Source of the DNA: an uncultured Oscillospiraceae bacterium
Lineage (GTDB): Bacteria; Bacillota; Clostridia; Oscillospirales; Oscillospiraceae
DNA: 54,886 bases
Assembly: GCA_947588605.1 (NCBI GenBank)
Contig: CANPYK010000014.1
Coordinates: 1 to 54,886 of the forward strand
Direction of reading: 5' to 3'
Shown: in pieces, positions 24,182 through 32,464 of the stretch
Position numbering within the stretch: the stretch's first letter is position 1
Layout of the letters: every line of letters starts with the position of its first letter
Notes under the pieces: model-generated
Database searches by the model: none
The model's input: only the letters and a program-made list of their open reading frames with translations
Told to the model about the DNA's origin: nothing
Position numbers and translations under genes: made by a program

Positions 24182-24544
24182 ATGACCATGCAGGAATGTT
24201 ACGCCGCCCTGGGCGGGGACTACGAGGAGGTCGTATCCCGCCTGCGCAGTGAGAGGCTTATCCAGAAATTCGTTTTGAAATTCCTGGACGACGGCTCTTT
24301 TGACCTCCTGGCCGCCTCCATGGCAGCCCAAAACCGGGAGGACGCCTTCCGCGCCGCCCACACCATCAAGGGTATGTGCCAGAATCTGAGCTTCACCGCC
24401 CTGGGGAAAAGCGCCCACGACCTCACCGAGGCCCTTCGGAACGACTGGGGAGCCGACGCCCCAGCCCTCTATGAGACGGTAAAGGCCGACTACGCCCGCA
24501 CCGCCGGGGCCATCCGGGAGCTGAAAGCCTCCTTGGGCCTGTGA
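24182..24544 (+). CDS. Hpt domain phosphotransfer protein
   Basis: A 120-residue, all-helical histidine phosphotransfer protein. The phospho-acceptor is His60 in AAHTIKGMCQNL, the typical Hpt box. AAAGGAG precedes ATG 24182. It lies between the c-di-GMP enzyme and a hybrid kinase that carries two receiver domains but no Hpt domain of its own. The likely role is to carry phosphate from the kinase receivers to the response regulator at 22031. That route is inferred from order and domain content. Confidence 0.88.
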   Translation: MTMQECYAALGGDYEEVVSRLRSERLIQKFVLKFLDDGSFDLLAASMAAQNREDAFRAAHTIKGMCQNLSFTALGKSAHDLTEALRNDWGADAPALYETVKADYARTAGAIRELKASLGL

Positions 24545-24593
24545 AAAGCCTAAATTGAGTTTTTGACAGACTGCCAGGAAAGGGGGCGAGCCC

Positions 24594-27149
24594 TTGAAAA
24601 AACGAGTCCTTCGGGAAAACGGCATGGCGGCCACCGTCATCCTCATCGCTGTGATGGTGGTGCTGCTGGCGACCGCCTACTTCTTCATCAGCTCCACCAT
24701 CAAGGAGCGCTCCCTGGGGCGGCTGGAGGAGGGCGTCAACACCGTCATCACCGAGATCCGCGCCAAGCTTGCGCGGGACAGCCGCATCCTAAACGCCACG
24801 GCGGGCATCCTCTCCGCCGCGGACGAGTTCGACGAGGAGTCCACGCTGGAGCTGATGACCACCGTGGGGCCGCTGTTGGAGACGATGCGCATCCGCGTCC
24901 TCCTGCCCACGGAAACCATCCTCTCCGCCGACGGCAGTACCATCGATGCCTCCCTGGTGGACGATCTGTCCTTCGCGGCGGAGTCGAAGCTGGGGGAGCA
25001 CATCTCCGACCGGGTATACAGCGCCTACTACGGCACCCCGGTCCTCCGGCACTTCGTCCCCGTGGTCCGGGACGGCGAGACGGTGGCGGTGCTCTACGGC
25101 GTCACCATCCTCCGGGACCTGCCGGCGACTATCAACATCGACAACATCTATAACGCCTCCGCCCAGGTCCTCATGCTGGACACCCGCAACGGCGACCTCC
25201 TCATGGACACCCGCCACGAGGAGCTGGGCAGCCTCTCCGACCTCGCCCCCGGCCGCCGCACCAAGGGCGGCGCCACGTGGGAGAGCTTCACCGGCGACAT
25301 CCTGGCCCTGGGCACCGGCTACGTGGTCTTCCGCGGGGAGGACACGGACGGCTGGGAGTACCTCTACTACGCCCCGGCGGGGGTGAACGAGTGGGCCATC
25401 GGCGTCTCCGTCCCGGAGCGGGAGGCGTTTTCCAGCGTCTACGCCGTGCGGAACATCTGCATCCTCCTGGGCGTCGTCCTGCTCGTCGCCCTCACCGCCT
25501 ATTACGCGATCATGCGCATCCAGGCCAAGCGCGGCACCGCCCACGCCGTGGAGCGGGCGGTCCTGGAGGAGAAGCTCCACAAGGCCGAGGCGGCGGAGCG
25601 GGCCAAGACGGCCTTCCTCAGCAACATGTCCCACGATATCCGCACGCCCATGAACGCCATCATCGGCTTCACCACCCTGGCGGAGGCCAATCTGGACAAC
25701 ACCCAACGGGTGCAGGAGTATCTGCGCAAGATCATGTCCTCCTCCAACCACCTTCTCAGCCTCATCAACGACGTGCTGGACATGAGCCGCATCGAATCCG
25801 GCAAGCTCAACATCGAGGAGAAGGCGTGCTCCATCTCCGACATCTTCCGGGATATGCGCAACATCATCCAGACCCAGATGCAGTCCAAGCAGCTCGACTT
25901 CTTCATGGACACCGTGGACGTGGTGGACGAGGACATCTGGTGCGACAAGCTCCACCTCAATCAGGTGCTCCTGAACCTCCTGTCCAACGCCATCAAGTTC
26001 ACGCCCCCCGGCGGGGCCGTGTCCATGACCATCCGCCAGAAGCCCGGCGCCCCCAAGGGTTACGGCGCTTACGAGATCCGTGTCAAGGACACCGGCATCG
26101 GCATGAGCCAGGAATTTGCCCAGCGCATCTTCGAGCCCTTTGAGCGGGAGCGCACCTCCACCGTCTCCGGCATCCAGGGCACGGGCCTTGGCATGGCCAT
26201 CACCAAGTCCATCGTGGACGCCATGGGCGGCTCCATCGAGCTGGAGACCCAGCAGGGCAAGGGCACGGAGTTCACCATCAATCTCACCTTCCGCCTCCAG
26301 TCCGGATCCAAGCGCGTGGAGGCCATCCGGGAGCTCATGGGCCTCCGGGCCCTGGTGGTGGACGACAGCTTCTCCACCTGCGATTCCGTCACCAAGATGC
26401 TCACCCAGATCGGTATGCGCGCCGAGTGGACGCTCCACGGGCGGGAGGCGATCCTCCGCGCCCGCCAGGCGGTGGAAATGGCCGATATGTTTTACGCCTA
26501 CATCATCGACTGGGCCCTGCCGGACCTGAGCGGCCTGGAGGTGGTGCGCCAGATCCGGGCGATGGTGGGGGAGGAGACGCCCATCATCATCGTCACCGCC
26601 TACGACTGGACGGCCTTTGAGGACGAGGCCAAGAAGGCCGGCGTCACCGCCTTTTGCAACAAGCCCATCTTCCTCTCCGAGCTGCGGGAAACCCTCGTCG
26701 CCGCCCTGGGCAAGGCGGAGCTGCCGCCGCCGCAGAGCGTCGTGGACCGGGAGGCCGCCCGCGACCTTCAGGGCAAGCGCCTGCTGCTGACGGAGGACAA
26801 CGAGCTCAACCGTGAGATCGCCCAGGAGCTCCTGGAGGAGGCCGGCTTCACCGTGGAGACGGCGGAGGACGGCGCCAAGGCCGTGGACATGGTCCGCGCC
26901 TCGGCTCCCGGCTACTACGCCCTCATCCTCATGGATATCCAGATGCCCCACATGAACGGCTACGACGCCGCCCGCGCCATCCGCGCCCTCCCGGACGGGT
27001 CCCTGTCAAAGATCCCCATCGTCGCCATGACCGCCAACGCCTTCGACGAGGACCGCCGCGCCGCCCTGGATGCCGGCATGAACGCCCACGTCCCCAAGCC
27101 CATCAACGTCTCCCAGCTCATGTCCGTCATCCGCAGCCTCCTCCAGTGA
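24594..27149 (+). CDS. Hybrid sensor histidine kinase with two receiver domains
   Basis: An 851-residue membrane kinase. TM helices at 12-33 and about 282-304 enclose an extracytoplasmic sensor of about 250 residues, probably Cache-type. HisKA has His347 in MSHDIRTPMNAI. HATPase_c shows DTGIGM and GTGLGMAI. Receiver 1 (about 583-705) has phospho-Asp in IIDWALPD. Receiver 2 (about 726-851) has LILMDIQMP. The start codon is TTG 24594 after AAAGGGGG. With the preceding Hpt and the REC/HD-GYP/GGDEF protein it makes a plausible multistep phosphorelay to c-di-GMP. The ligand is unknown. Confidence 0.92.
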   Translation: MKKRVLRENGMAATVILIAVMVVLLATAYFFISSTIKERSLGRLEEGVNTVITEIRAKLARDSRILNATAGILSAADEFDEESTLELMTTVGPLLETMRIRVLLPTETILSADGSTIDASLVDDLSFAAESKLGEHISDRVYSAYYGTPVLRHFVPVVRDGETVAVLYGVTILRDLPATINIDNIYNASAQVLMLDTRNGDLLMDTRHEELGSLSDLAPGRRTKGGATWESFTGDILALGTGYVVFRGEDTDGWEYLYYAPAGVNEWAIGVSVPEREAFSSVYAVRNICILLGVVLLVALTAYYAIMRIQAKRGTAHAVERAVLEEKLHKAEAAERAKTAFLSNMSHDIRTPMNAIIGFTTLAEANLDNTQRVQEYLRKIMSSSNHLLSLINDVLDMSRIESGKLNIEEKACSISDIFRDMRNIIQTQMQSKQLDFFMDTVDVVDEDIWCDKLHLNQVLLNLLSNAIKFTPPGGAVSMTIRQKPGAPKGYGAYEIRVKDTGIGMSQEFAQRIFEPFERERTSTVSGIQGTGLGMAITKSIVDAMGGSIELETQQGKGTEFTINLTFRLQSGSKRVEAIRELMGLRALVVDDSFSTCDSVTKMLTQIGMRAEWTLHGREAILRARQAVEMADMFYAYIIDWALPDLSGLEVVRQIRAMVGEETPIIIVTAYDWTAFEDEAKKAGVTAFCNKPIFLSELRETLVAALGKAELPPPQSVVDREAARDLQGKRLLLTEDNELNREIAQELLEEAGFTVETAEDGAKAVDMVRASAPGYYALILMDIQMPHMNGYDAARAIRALPDGSLSKIPIVAMTANAFDEDRRAALDAGMNAHVPKPINVSQLMSVIRSLLQ

Positions 27150-27224
27150 CCCCCAATAAGCGTATTATACCACAAATCAAGCAATTTGTCAAGTATTTTT
27201 TATCAAAAAATAAGCAGATTAACA

Positions 27225-27257
27225 CACGGGCGGGTCCCAAACCCGCCCGTGCATTTT
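27225..27257 (+). terminator. Terminator formed by a REP-like palindrome
   Basis: CACGGGCGGGT, loop, ACCCGCCCGTG, then CATTTTT, 75 bases after the histidine kinase stop. It is a copy of the dispersed palindrome family and has the shape of a Rho-independent terminator for the signalling operon. Confidence 0.65.
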
Positions 27258-27354
27258 TCAAATCGTCGTCAATCCCCGCCGTAGGGGTCGCCGTCCCCGG
27301 CGACCCGCCCATCGACAATTGACCCGTCTCGAACACCGCCGTACGGGCCGCATC

Positions 27355-27420
27355 TCCGCGCTAAGAGCCGCCGCTACGCGGCGGTTGCGCTACGAAACGC
27401 GCCTGCGGGCGCAGGCCCAC
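27355..27420 (+). repeat. Partial copy of the MITE-like element core
   Basis: The stretch AAGAGCCGCCGC...CGGCGGTTG...CGAAACGCGCCTGCGGGCG matches, in inverted orientation, the centre of the 321-bp element at 47722-48042 (its bases about 47890-47945). The flanking 27258-27480 is GC-rich repeat debris with no gene. Confidence 0.6.
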
Positions 27421-27488
27421 AGCGGCCCATACCCCCCGATAACCGATATGTACCGTTTTATCGAAACCGTTCCCATCCAGCAACCGCG

Positions 27489-27516
27489 CACGGGCGGGTT
27501 TAGAACCCGCCCCTAC
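27489..27516. repeat. REP-like palindrome
   Basis: GGGCGGGTTTAGAACCCGCCC followed by CTAC, same family as 4-30. It lies in the 573-base gene-free interval 27150-27722. Confidence 0.7.
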
Positions 27517-27621
27517 AGGGAATATGGAAGCTTATCCCATTCAACCGACATGGGAGGTCATCGAAACGCGGGCCGCTGTGGGCAGCGGCCCGTACGGCGT
27601 TGATTGAACGCAATTCAAACT

Positions 27622-27649
27622 GTAGGGGCGGGTTCCAAACCCGCCCGTG
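27622..27649. repeat. REP-like palindrome
   Basis: GTAGGGGCGGGTTCC...ACCCGCCC, inverted relative to the copy at 27489. The two face each other across 105 bases of degenerate sequence. Confidence 0.7.
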
Positions 27650-27686
27650 TGGAGTAGTTTGGATTTTCCGTATCTTAATGATATCA

Positions 27687-27712
27687 GGGGAGGGCCTCAG
27701 TCCTCCCCGTTT
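27687..27712. terminator. Hairpin between convergent transcripts
   Basis: GGGGAGG, loop GCCTCAGT, CCTCCCC, then GTTTTCATT on the plus strand. It lies ten bases beyond the stop of the minus-strand collagen-like gene and could act against plus-strand read-through. It is weak as a terminator for the collagen gene itself. Confidence 0.45.
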
Positions 27713-27722
27713 TCATTCGTTC

Positions 27723-29045
27723 TTACGCCAGCCGCACAACGGTCAAATGCGCCGACACGGGATTGCTCCCGCCGGTGCCGGAGGTGACGGTGAGGGAACC
27801 GGTGCTGCCGGCGGGGTTGACCACGGACAGGGTGTCCCCGGCGGTCAGCGTCTGGATGCTCACACCCACGATTTGGTCCGTGCCGCCGCTTCCCACCACG
27901 GTGGAGTTCGCCGGCGTCCCGTTGACGGCCAGCGCCAGCTGGCCGGCCCCGGTGACGCCCACCTGGAAGACCACCAGGTACGTCCCGGCGTTGGCCACCG
28001 TGAAGGTGGAGTCGCCGGCGCGGGTGATCCCGCTGGCGGGACCGCTCTGGGGGAAGTCCACAGCGTCCCCCACGCCCACCGCCGTGGCGTTGTCGTCAGG
28101 CATCAGGGCGTAGAAGTCGCCGTAGGCGGCCGCCGTGGGCGCGGCCACAGGCAGGACGAAGTCCAGGACAGCCGCCGTGTCGGTGCCGGAGTTGGTCACC
28201 GACGGGGCCGCCCCCGGCGCGCCCGCCGTCACCGTCCCCACCGTCACCGTCGCCGCCGTGCCCGCGGGGCCGGCAGGCCCGGTGGCCCCGGCAGCTCCCG
28301 TCGCACCGGCAGGCCCCGCAGGCCCCGTGGCCCCCGTCGCGCCTGTCGCGCCCGTGGGCCCGGCGGGACCGGCAGGACCCTGGGGCCCCGTGGCTCCCGT
28401 GGCGCCCTGAGGGATCACGAAGTTGAAAATGGCATCGGTGTCTGTCCCCGTGTTGGTGACAGCCGCCGCCGTACCCGGCGCGCCCGTGGTGACGGTGCCG
28501 ATCTCAATGGTCGCCGCCGCGCCCGCAGGCCCGGCGGGCCCCGTCGCACCGGCAGGACCCGCAGGCCCCGTAGCGCCCGTCGCGCCGGCGGGTCCCGTCT
28601 CTCCCTGGGGCCCCTGCGGACCGGCAGGACCGATGGGCCCCGTCGCGCCGGTCGCGCCCGTGGGACCGGCAGGACCGATGGGCCCCGTCGCGCCGGTAGC
28701 CCCCGTCGCCCCCGTAGCGCCCACGGGGCCGGCAGGCCCCTGGGGGCCGGTGGCGCCTGTGGCGCCCTGGGGGATCACGAAGTTGAGCACGGCGGCGGAG
28801 GCCGTTCCGGTGTTGGTGACGGCCGCCGCCGAACCGGGCGCGCCGGTGGTGACGGTCCCCACGGTCACCGTGGCGGGCGTGCCGGCGGGGCCGGCGGGAC
28901 CCGTGGCGCCCTGGGGGCCGGGGATGCCCTGGGGGCCTCTGGGGCCGGGGCAGGGGGTGGAGGCGCCGCCGCAGTTTATGATGTTCCCCGTGCAGCCGCA
29001 GGGCGTCTCGGGGTAGTCGTTTGTATCGTTGCAGTTGTTTCTCAT
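27723..29045 (-). CDS. Collagen-like Gly-X-Y repeat protein with BclA/C1q-like C-terminus
   Basis: A 440-residue protein. A Cys-rich head ([12 protein letters not shown]) leads into collagen triplets ([20 protein letters not shown]). The Gly-X-Y tracts, rich in GAT, GPA and GPQ, are interrupted three times by a non-collagen unit built on [10 protein letters not shown][10 protein letters not shown]. A C-terminal domain of about 140 residues is a beta-rich jelly-roll-like trimerisation head, as in exosporium proteins of the BclA type. There is no clear signal peptide, which also fits spore-coat or exosporium proteins assembled from the mother cell. AGGAGG precedes ATG 29045. A spore-surface role is inferred from family and from the sporulation genes in this window. 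Confidence 0.87.
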   Translation of the reverse strand: MRNNCNDTNDYPETPCGCTGNIINCGGASTPCPGPRGPQGIPGPQGATGPAGPAGTPATVTVGTVTTGAPGSAAAVTNTGTASAAVLNFVIPQGATGATGPQGPAGPVGATGATGATGATGPIGPAGPTGATGATGPIGPAGPQGPQGETGPAGATGATGPAGPAGATGPAGPAGAAATIEIGTVTTGAPGTAAAVTNTGTDTDAIFNFVIPQGATGATGPQGPAGPAGPTGATGATGATGPAGPAGATGAAGATGPAGPAGTAATVTVGTVTAGAPGAAPSVTNSGTDTAAVLDFVLPVAAPTAAAYGDFYALMPDDNATAVGVGDAVDFPQSGPASGITRAGDSTFTVANAGTYLVVFQVGVTGAGQLALAVNGTPANSTVVGSGGTDQIVGVSIQTLTAGDTLSVVNPAGSTGSLTVTSGTGGSNPVSAHLTVVRLA

Positions 29046-29152
29046 CCAAGTCCTCCTGGGCTCAAAGTCGAGCCTACCCCATCATATGCGCCTGGGACGC
29101 AAAGTGCCAACGGCGCCCCTATTAATTTTCGGTAAAAACGGAAAAATTTTAG

Positions 29153-29181
29153 TTGAATCGACGCCGGAAAAATGTTAGAAT
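29153..29181 (+). promoter_or_regulatory. Sigma-A-type promoter
   Basis: TTGAAT, 17 bases, TAGAAT, ending 32 bases before the ATG at 29214. It also lies divergent to the collagen-like gene. Confidence 0.6.
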
Positions 29182-29213
29182 AAGATAACCCCAAACATGA
29201 AAGGAGTGTTCCC

Positions 29214-29624
29214 ATGGTAAAGGTCATTATGGGACTCAAGGGTCACGGAAAAACAAAACAGCTCATCGAGCTCGTGCGTCGGGCGGCCGAGGAGGAGCAC
29301 GGCAACGTTATCTGCATCGAGAAGGACGAGGCACTCAGGTACGACATCCCCATGAGCGTCAGGCTCGTAAAGCTTTCAGACTATAAGCTCAGCGGCTACA
29401 CCGCCCTGAAGGGATTCCTTTCGGGCCTGCGCGCCGGCAACTACGACATCACCCACATCTTCATGGACGGCCTTTTCAAGCTGGCCGGCACGGAGTCCCT
29501 CAACGAGGCCGAGGAGTTTCTGGACTGGTGCGACGCCTTCTCCGCCCGTGAGGACGTGAAGTTCACCATGACCATCAGCGCCGACGAGGCCGCCGCCACC
29601 GAGGGCATCAAGAAGTATTTCTGA
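29214..29624 (+). CDS. Small P-loop protein of unknown function
   Basis: A 136-residue cytoplasmic protein. A Walker A-like loop lies at the N-terminus (IMGLKGHGKTK, residues 5-15) and a hydrophobic strand ending in Asp (ITHIFMDGL, about 77-85) may serve as Walker B. Such proteins are widespread in gut Clostridia; some databases attach pilus-ATPase-like names, but it is far too short for PilT and lacks its motifs. AAAGGAG precedes the ATG. It is followed after 33 bases by a DtxR-type regulator and may share a transcript with it. The function is not known to me. Confidence 0.8.
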   Translation: MVKVIMGLKGHGKTKQLIELVRRAAEEEHGNVICIEKDEALRYDIPMSVRLVKLSDYKLSGYTALKGFLSGLRAGNYDITHIFMDGLFKLAGTESLNEAEEFLDWCDAFSAREDVKFTMTISADEAAATEGIKKYF

Positions 29625-29657
29625 AAAGCACCGTCACGGATGAAAGGAGGGGAGGTC

Positions 29658-30032
29658 ATGGAGATCCACGAGTCCGGCGAGGACTACCTGGAGACGATCC
29701 TGATGCTGGAAAACCGCATGGGCTACGTGCGGTCTGTCGACATCGCCACCGAGATGGGCTACGCCAAGCCCACCATCTCCATCGCCATGCGCCGACTCAG
29801 GGAGAGCGGCTATATCGACGTGGACCAGCGCCGGGACATCCACCTCACCGCCACCGGCCGGGAGGTCGCCGAGCGCATCTACGAGCGCCACGTTACCCTC
29901 ACCCGCATTCTGGAATCCCTTGGCGTCGACCCGACCACCGCCGACCACGAGGCGTGCAAGATCGAGCACGACATCAGCGCCGACACCTTCTCCCGCATCC
30001 GGGCATACTTCAACGAGCATATGGACCAGTAG
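29658..30032 (+). CDS. DtxR/MntR-family metal-dependent transcription regulator
   Basis: A 124-residue regulator. The N-terminal winged HTH (EDYLETILML...VRSVDIATEMGYAKPTISIAMRRLRESGYI) is followed by the helical dimerisation/metal-binding domain (HVTLTRILESLGVD...HEACKIEHDIS), where the Glu/His residues fit the MntR/DtxR metal sites. There is no SH3-like third domain, as in MntR. The frame opens at 29640, but that ATG lies inside the ribosome site, so ATG 29658 after GGAGGGGAGG is preferred. No target operator could be identified. It probably controls iron or manganese transport genes outside the window. Confidence 0.88.
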   Translation: MEIHESGEDYLETILMLENRMGYVRSVDIATEMGYAKPTISIAMRRLRESGYIDVDQRRDIHLTATGREVAERIYERHVTLTRILESLGVDPTTADHEACKIEHDISADTFSRIRAYFNEHMDQ

Positions 30033-30062
30033 TAGGGGCGGGTTCCAAACCCGCCCTTTTCT
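30032..30062 (+). terminator. Terminator formed by a REP-like palindrome after the DtxR gene
   Basis: GGGGCGGGTTCC...ACCCGCCC followed by TTTTCTT, starting at the last base of the stop codon. It is a family copy with a T-run, so it is a likely terminator. Confidence 0.7.
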
Positions 30063-30811
30063 TGTCTACTGCCCGCCTCCTTTTGCCCCTCCAACGGAGG
30101 GGTGGCGCGCAGCGCCGGGGTGGTTCCGTCTTCTAACCTCCCCCCCTGGGGGAGGTGGCGCGAAGCGCCGGAAGGGTCGCGGCGGCAGGAAAAAAGTTGC
30201 GCCTGCGGCGCATTTTTGATCCCCACCCACCCGCCCCCGCCGCCGCGTCACCACCCCTGCCGCTTCGCGGCTGTCCTCGACCTAGGAGGGGCTGGCGTGT
30301 CGAGAGCGGGTACGGTTTATCGGAACAGTTCCGTCATCCAACGCTCGCTACCCCCCTGCCCCCTCCTACGAGGAGGGGGCCCTGAGACCGGGGCTGGCAC
30401 GTTTTATCGGAACCGCTCTCAAAACGCACCCACTCTTGCCCCTCCCAGGTCGGGGTGGCGCGAAGCGCCGGGGTGGTGCTATGATCCGTTCACCGGAAGC
30501 TCCAGCGACGCTCCACGGGCTCGAATACCCCGCCGCCGCGGCGGCACCCCTTTTTTCGAAAAAGGGGTAGGGGAATAAGGTTGCGGCGCTTCGCGCCGCG
30601 TTTATAAAAAATTGCGCCGCATAGCGGCGCAAACCTTTTTGACCCCCTTTGGGGCAAAGGGGGCAAGGGGGATTCGAGCCTTCGTCCTTCGTCCCCCGTC
30701 CCCGCCGCGCGGACAATCCAAGCCGCGCCGCGAAGCGGCGCAACCTTTTTCGCCCCCTCCTCGTAGGAGGGGGGCCGGGGGGAAGCGAAGGTTGGTTGAC
30801 AGAGCGGTTCC
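30063..30811. repeat. Gene-free repeat cluster
   Basis: About 750 bases without a credible gene. It holds three degenerate copies of a GGTGGCGCGAAGCGCCGG-type palindrome (30099-30129, 30150-30181, 30452-30484). It also holds two relatives of the long GC-rich repeat, one inverted (30306-30382) and one direct (30752-30810), and several short arms such as GCGCCGCATAGCGGCGC. Translations in all frames are low-complexity Pro/Arg/Gly. Confidence 0.7.
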
Positions 30812-30842
30812 AAAAAAAGCGGGCGGGTTTAGAACCCGCCCC
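30812..30842 (-). terminator. Terminator for the ylbJ-birA group (REP-like palindrome)
   Basis: Read on the minus strand: GGGGCGGGTTCTAAACCCGC, CCGC, then seven T, 16 bases after the stop of the YtxH-like gene. It is the strongest terminator-like copy of the palindrome family in the window. Confidence 0.75.
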
Positions 30843-30857
30843 TTGCGTTTCCCGGCC

Positions 30858-31016
30858 TTAGATGCCTATCGCGTCGGAGATGTTCTCCACGATGTGGCCG
30901 GCGGTTTTGAGCATCTTGCCCATGGCGGAGCCGCGCTTTTTGGGCATGGCGACGAGCGCGCCCACGGTGGCGCCGGCGACCATGCCGATGGCGAGTCCTT
31001 TGACGAGTTCGGTCAT
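30858..31016 (-). CDS. Small YtxH-like membrane protein
   Basis: A 52-residue protein from ATG 31016, with AAAAGGGG just upstream. The frame is open further upstream, but without a ribosome site. One glycine-rich hydrophobic helix (VKGLAIGMVAGATVGALVAM) is followed by a basic, amphipathic tail (KKRGSAMGKMLKTAGHIVENISDAIGI). This is the layout of YtxH/general-stress-type small membrane proteins. The exact role is unknown. It is last in the minus-strand group and 64 bases beyond the DUF1284 gene. Confidence 0.7.
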   Translation of the reverse strand: MTELVKGLAIGMVAGATVGALVAMPKKRGSAMGKMLKTAGHIVENISDAIGI

Positions 31017-31080
31017 ATGAAAAACCCCTTTTCTCAAAAAATCATTGTTAGATTTCCCGGAAAAGGGGACTTTTTGCATG

Positions 31081-31464
31081 TTAAAATCTTCCGGTTTCCC
31101 GGCACAGCCCGACCCACTCGCAATCGCCGCAGACGGTCTCAAAGTCCGGCGTCTCAAAGATACGCCGCGCGGCCTCTCCGGCAAGCTCCCGCCAGGGGAG
31201 CTCCTGGCCGCAGGCATACCCGCACAGGCGCAAAACGGCCTCGTCCATATGCCGGACCTTCCCGGCGGTGGCGCAGACGCCGCCGGCGTTGTGGGGACAG
31301 GCCGTACACAGGCCGTCGCAGCCTTCCGTGAGCCGGACGGGCGTGTCGGGCTGACGTCGGAGGGCGGCGGTCAGCTCGTCCATGTGCCGGGTGAAGGCTT
31401 CGTCGTAGCCGTGGCCTGTATATTTCTGGATGCACAGGGCGTGGTGAGGGCGCAGACAAAGCAT
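31081..31464 (-). CDS. DUF1284 domain protein (cysteine-rich)
   Basis: A 127-residue protein matching DUF1284: it begins MLCLRPHHALCIQKYTGHGY, the family's signature N-terminus. It has nine cysteines, including CDGLCTACPHN, VCATAG, CGYACG and VCGDCEWVGLC. That pattern suggests a metal or iron-sulphur site; this is inference, as no activity is established for the family. The start ATG shares one base with the birA stop (TGATG), so translation is coupled to birA. GAGGGGGTGGGG provides the ribosome site. An in-frame GTG three codons upstream is less likely. Confidence 0.82.
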   Translation of the reverse strand: MLCLRPHHALCIQKYTGHGYDEAFTRHMDELTAALRRQPDTPVRLTEGCDGLCTACPHNAGGVCATAGKVRHMDEAVLRLCGYACGQELPWRELAGEAARRIFETPDFETVCGDCEWVGLCRETGRF

Positions 31465-32237
31465 CAGCCCCACCCCCTCAGGGACACCTCGCCGGCGGCG
31501 AGGGCGCGGCGCGTACCGTCCGGAAAGCGGACGGACAGGGAGAAGTCCGGCAGGATGTCCTCGGCGTGGGCCGGGTAGGCACCGTCGGGGGCCAGTACGG
31601 TCACGTCCCGGCCGCAGACGAGGTCGCGCGCCCGGTACTCCTCATAAAAGGGCGTGGCCGGCAGGGCGGTATAGAGCCCGTAAAGCTCCCGCAAAAACGC
31701 GCCCGCCAGCCGCTCCCGGTCGCCGGGGGCGGCCTTTTCCGTGATAGCTCCCGCCACTTCGGCGATGTCCGGCGGAAAGCCCCCCTCCGGCGGGGCGAGG
31801 TTGAAGCCCGCGCCCAGGACGGTGTACGCCGGGGAGGCCCCGCCGCCGTAGGACGACTCGGCCAGGATGCCGCAGATTTTTTTCCCATGGAGGTAGAGGT
31901 CGTTGACCCACTTGATCTTCGTCTCCACGCCAAAGCACCCGTCCACGGCCCTGGCGGCGGCCACGGCGGCGGCGGGCGTCAGGAGGGCGGCGTCGGCGGG
32001 GGAGAGGGCGGGGCGCAGGAGGACGCTCAGGTAGAGCCCCGTGGCGCCGGGAGAAAAAAAGCTCCTGCCCAGCCGCCCCCGGCCCGCGCTCTGGCGGCGG
32101 GCGATGAGGACAAAGCCCTCCGGAAGACCGCCGGCGCGCTCCTTTAAAAGCGTATTGGTGGAGCCGCACTCCTCCACCTCAAAAACCTCAAAAAAGTCCG
32201 GGATCTCCGGCAAAAACAGCGGTTTTCCCAGACTCAC
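31464..32237 (-). CDS. birA: Biotin-[acetyl-CoA-carboxylase] ligase (BirA, catalytic domain only)
   Basis: A 257-residue biotin protein ligase that forms biotinyl-AMP and transfers biotin to carboxylase carrier domains. Motifs are VEECGSTNTLLKE near residue 20, RRQSAGRGRLGRSFFSP at 47-63 (the GRGRxGR adenylate loop), KIKWVNDLYLHGKKICGIL near 106-124 and the C-terminal SH3-like domain. It lacks the N-terminal HTH of E. coli BirA, so it is not a repressor. The GTG start overlaps the stop of the upstream 69-residue gene, and its stop overlaps the DUF1284 start, so the group is tightly coupled. Confidence 0.92.
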   Translation of the reverse strand: MSLGKPLFLPEIPDFFEVFEVEECGSTNTLLKERAGGLPEGFVLIARRQSAGRGRLGRSFFSPGATGLYLSVLLRPALSPADAALLTPAAAVAAARAVDGCFGVETKIKWVNDLYLHGKKICGILAESSYGGGASPAYTVLGAGFNLAPPEGGFPPDIAEVAGAITEKAAPGDRERLAGAFLRELYGLYTALPATPFYEEYRARDLVCGRDVTVLAPDGAYPAHAEDILPDFSLSVRFPDGTRRALAAGEVSLRGWG

Positions 32238-32443
32238 AGGTCAAAATCCTCCCGGGAAAGCCCCTCGGTCTTCAGCGCCTCCGGCGCCGGCGGCTCGCGT
32301 TTTAAGGGGTCGTACTTGAATTTGTCGCACGCCCCGGCGGCGGAGACGATGCCGCGCTTGAGGCACGCCACCTCCGTGTCGCTGATCTTTGTGCCGTGGT
32401 CGCACCAGGAGCAGCAGGGCTCCATGTCCCGTTTGAAGAGCAT
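32234..32443 (-). CDS. Small conserved cysteine-containing protein
   Basis: A 69-residue protein: EPCCSWCDHGTKISDTEVACLKRG...ACDKFKYDPLKREPPAP. Five cysteines, in the order CC-x2-C, C and C, suggest a small zinc-binding knuckle. I recall similar short proteins (ending KF-x-YDPLKR-x-PP) as conserved hypotheticals in Clostridia, often near birA; no function is known to me. GGAGGTGGTCTT precedes ATG 32443. It overlaps the birA start by four bases. Confidence 0.8.
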   Translation of the reverse strand: MLFKRDMEPCCSWCDHGTKISDTEVACLKRGIVSAAGACDKFKYDPLKREPPAPEALKTEGLSREDFDL

Positions 32444-32464
32444 AAGACCACCTCCGTGTCCCCA

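Noticed and set aside
24789-26951. A 720-codon minus-strand frame opposite the hybrid kinase
   Set aside because: The kinase on the plus strand has all expected motifs; the antisense frame is a by-product of GC-rich third positions.
27300-27720. Small protein-coding genes in the gap between the kinase and collagen genes
   Set aside because: The open frames are Arg/Pro/Gly-rich translations of palindromic repeats without ribosome sites.
27600-29135. A 511-codon plus-strand frame opposite the collagen-like gene
   Set aside because: The Gly-X-Y repeat pattern is on the minus strand with a good ribosome site; the plus-strand product is an artefact of the same triplets.
29214-29624. PilT twitching-motility ATPase
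   Set aside because: Only a Walker A-like loop is shared; it is 136 residues long and lacks the Asp and His boxes and Walker B region of PilT.
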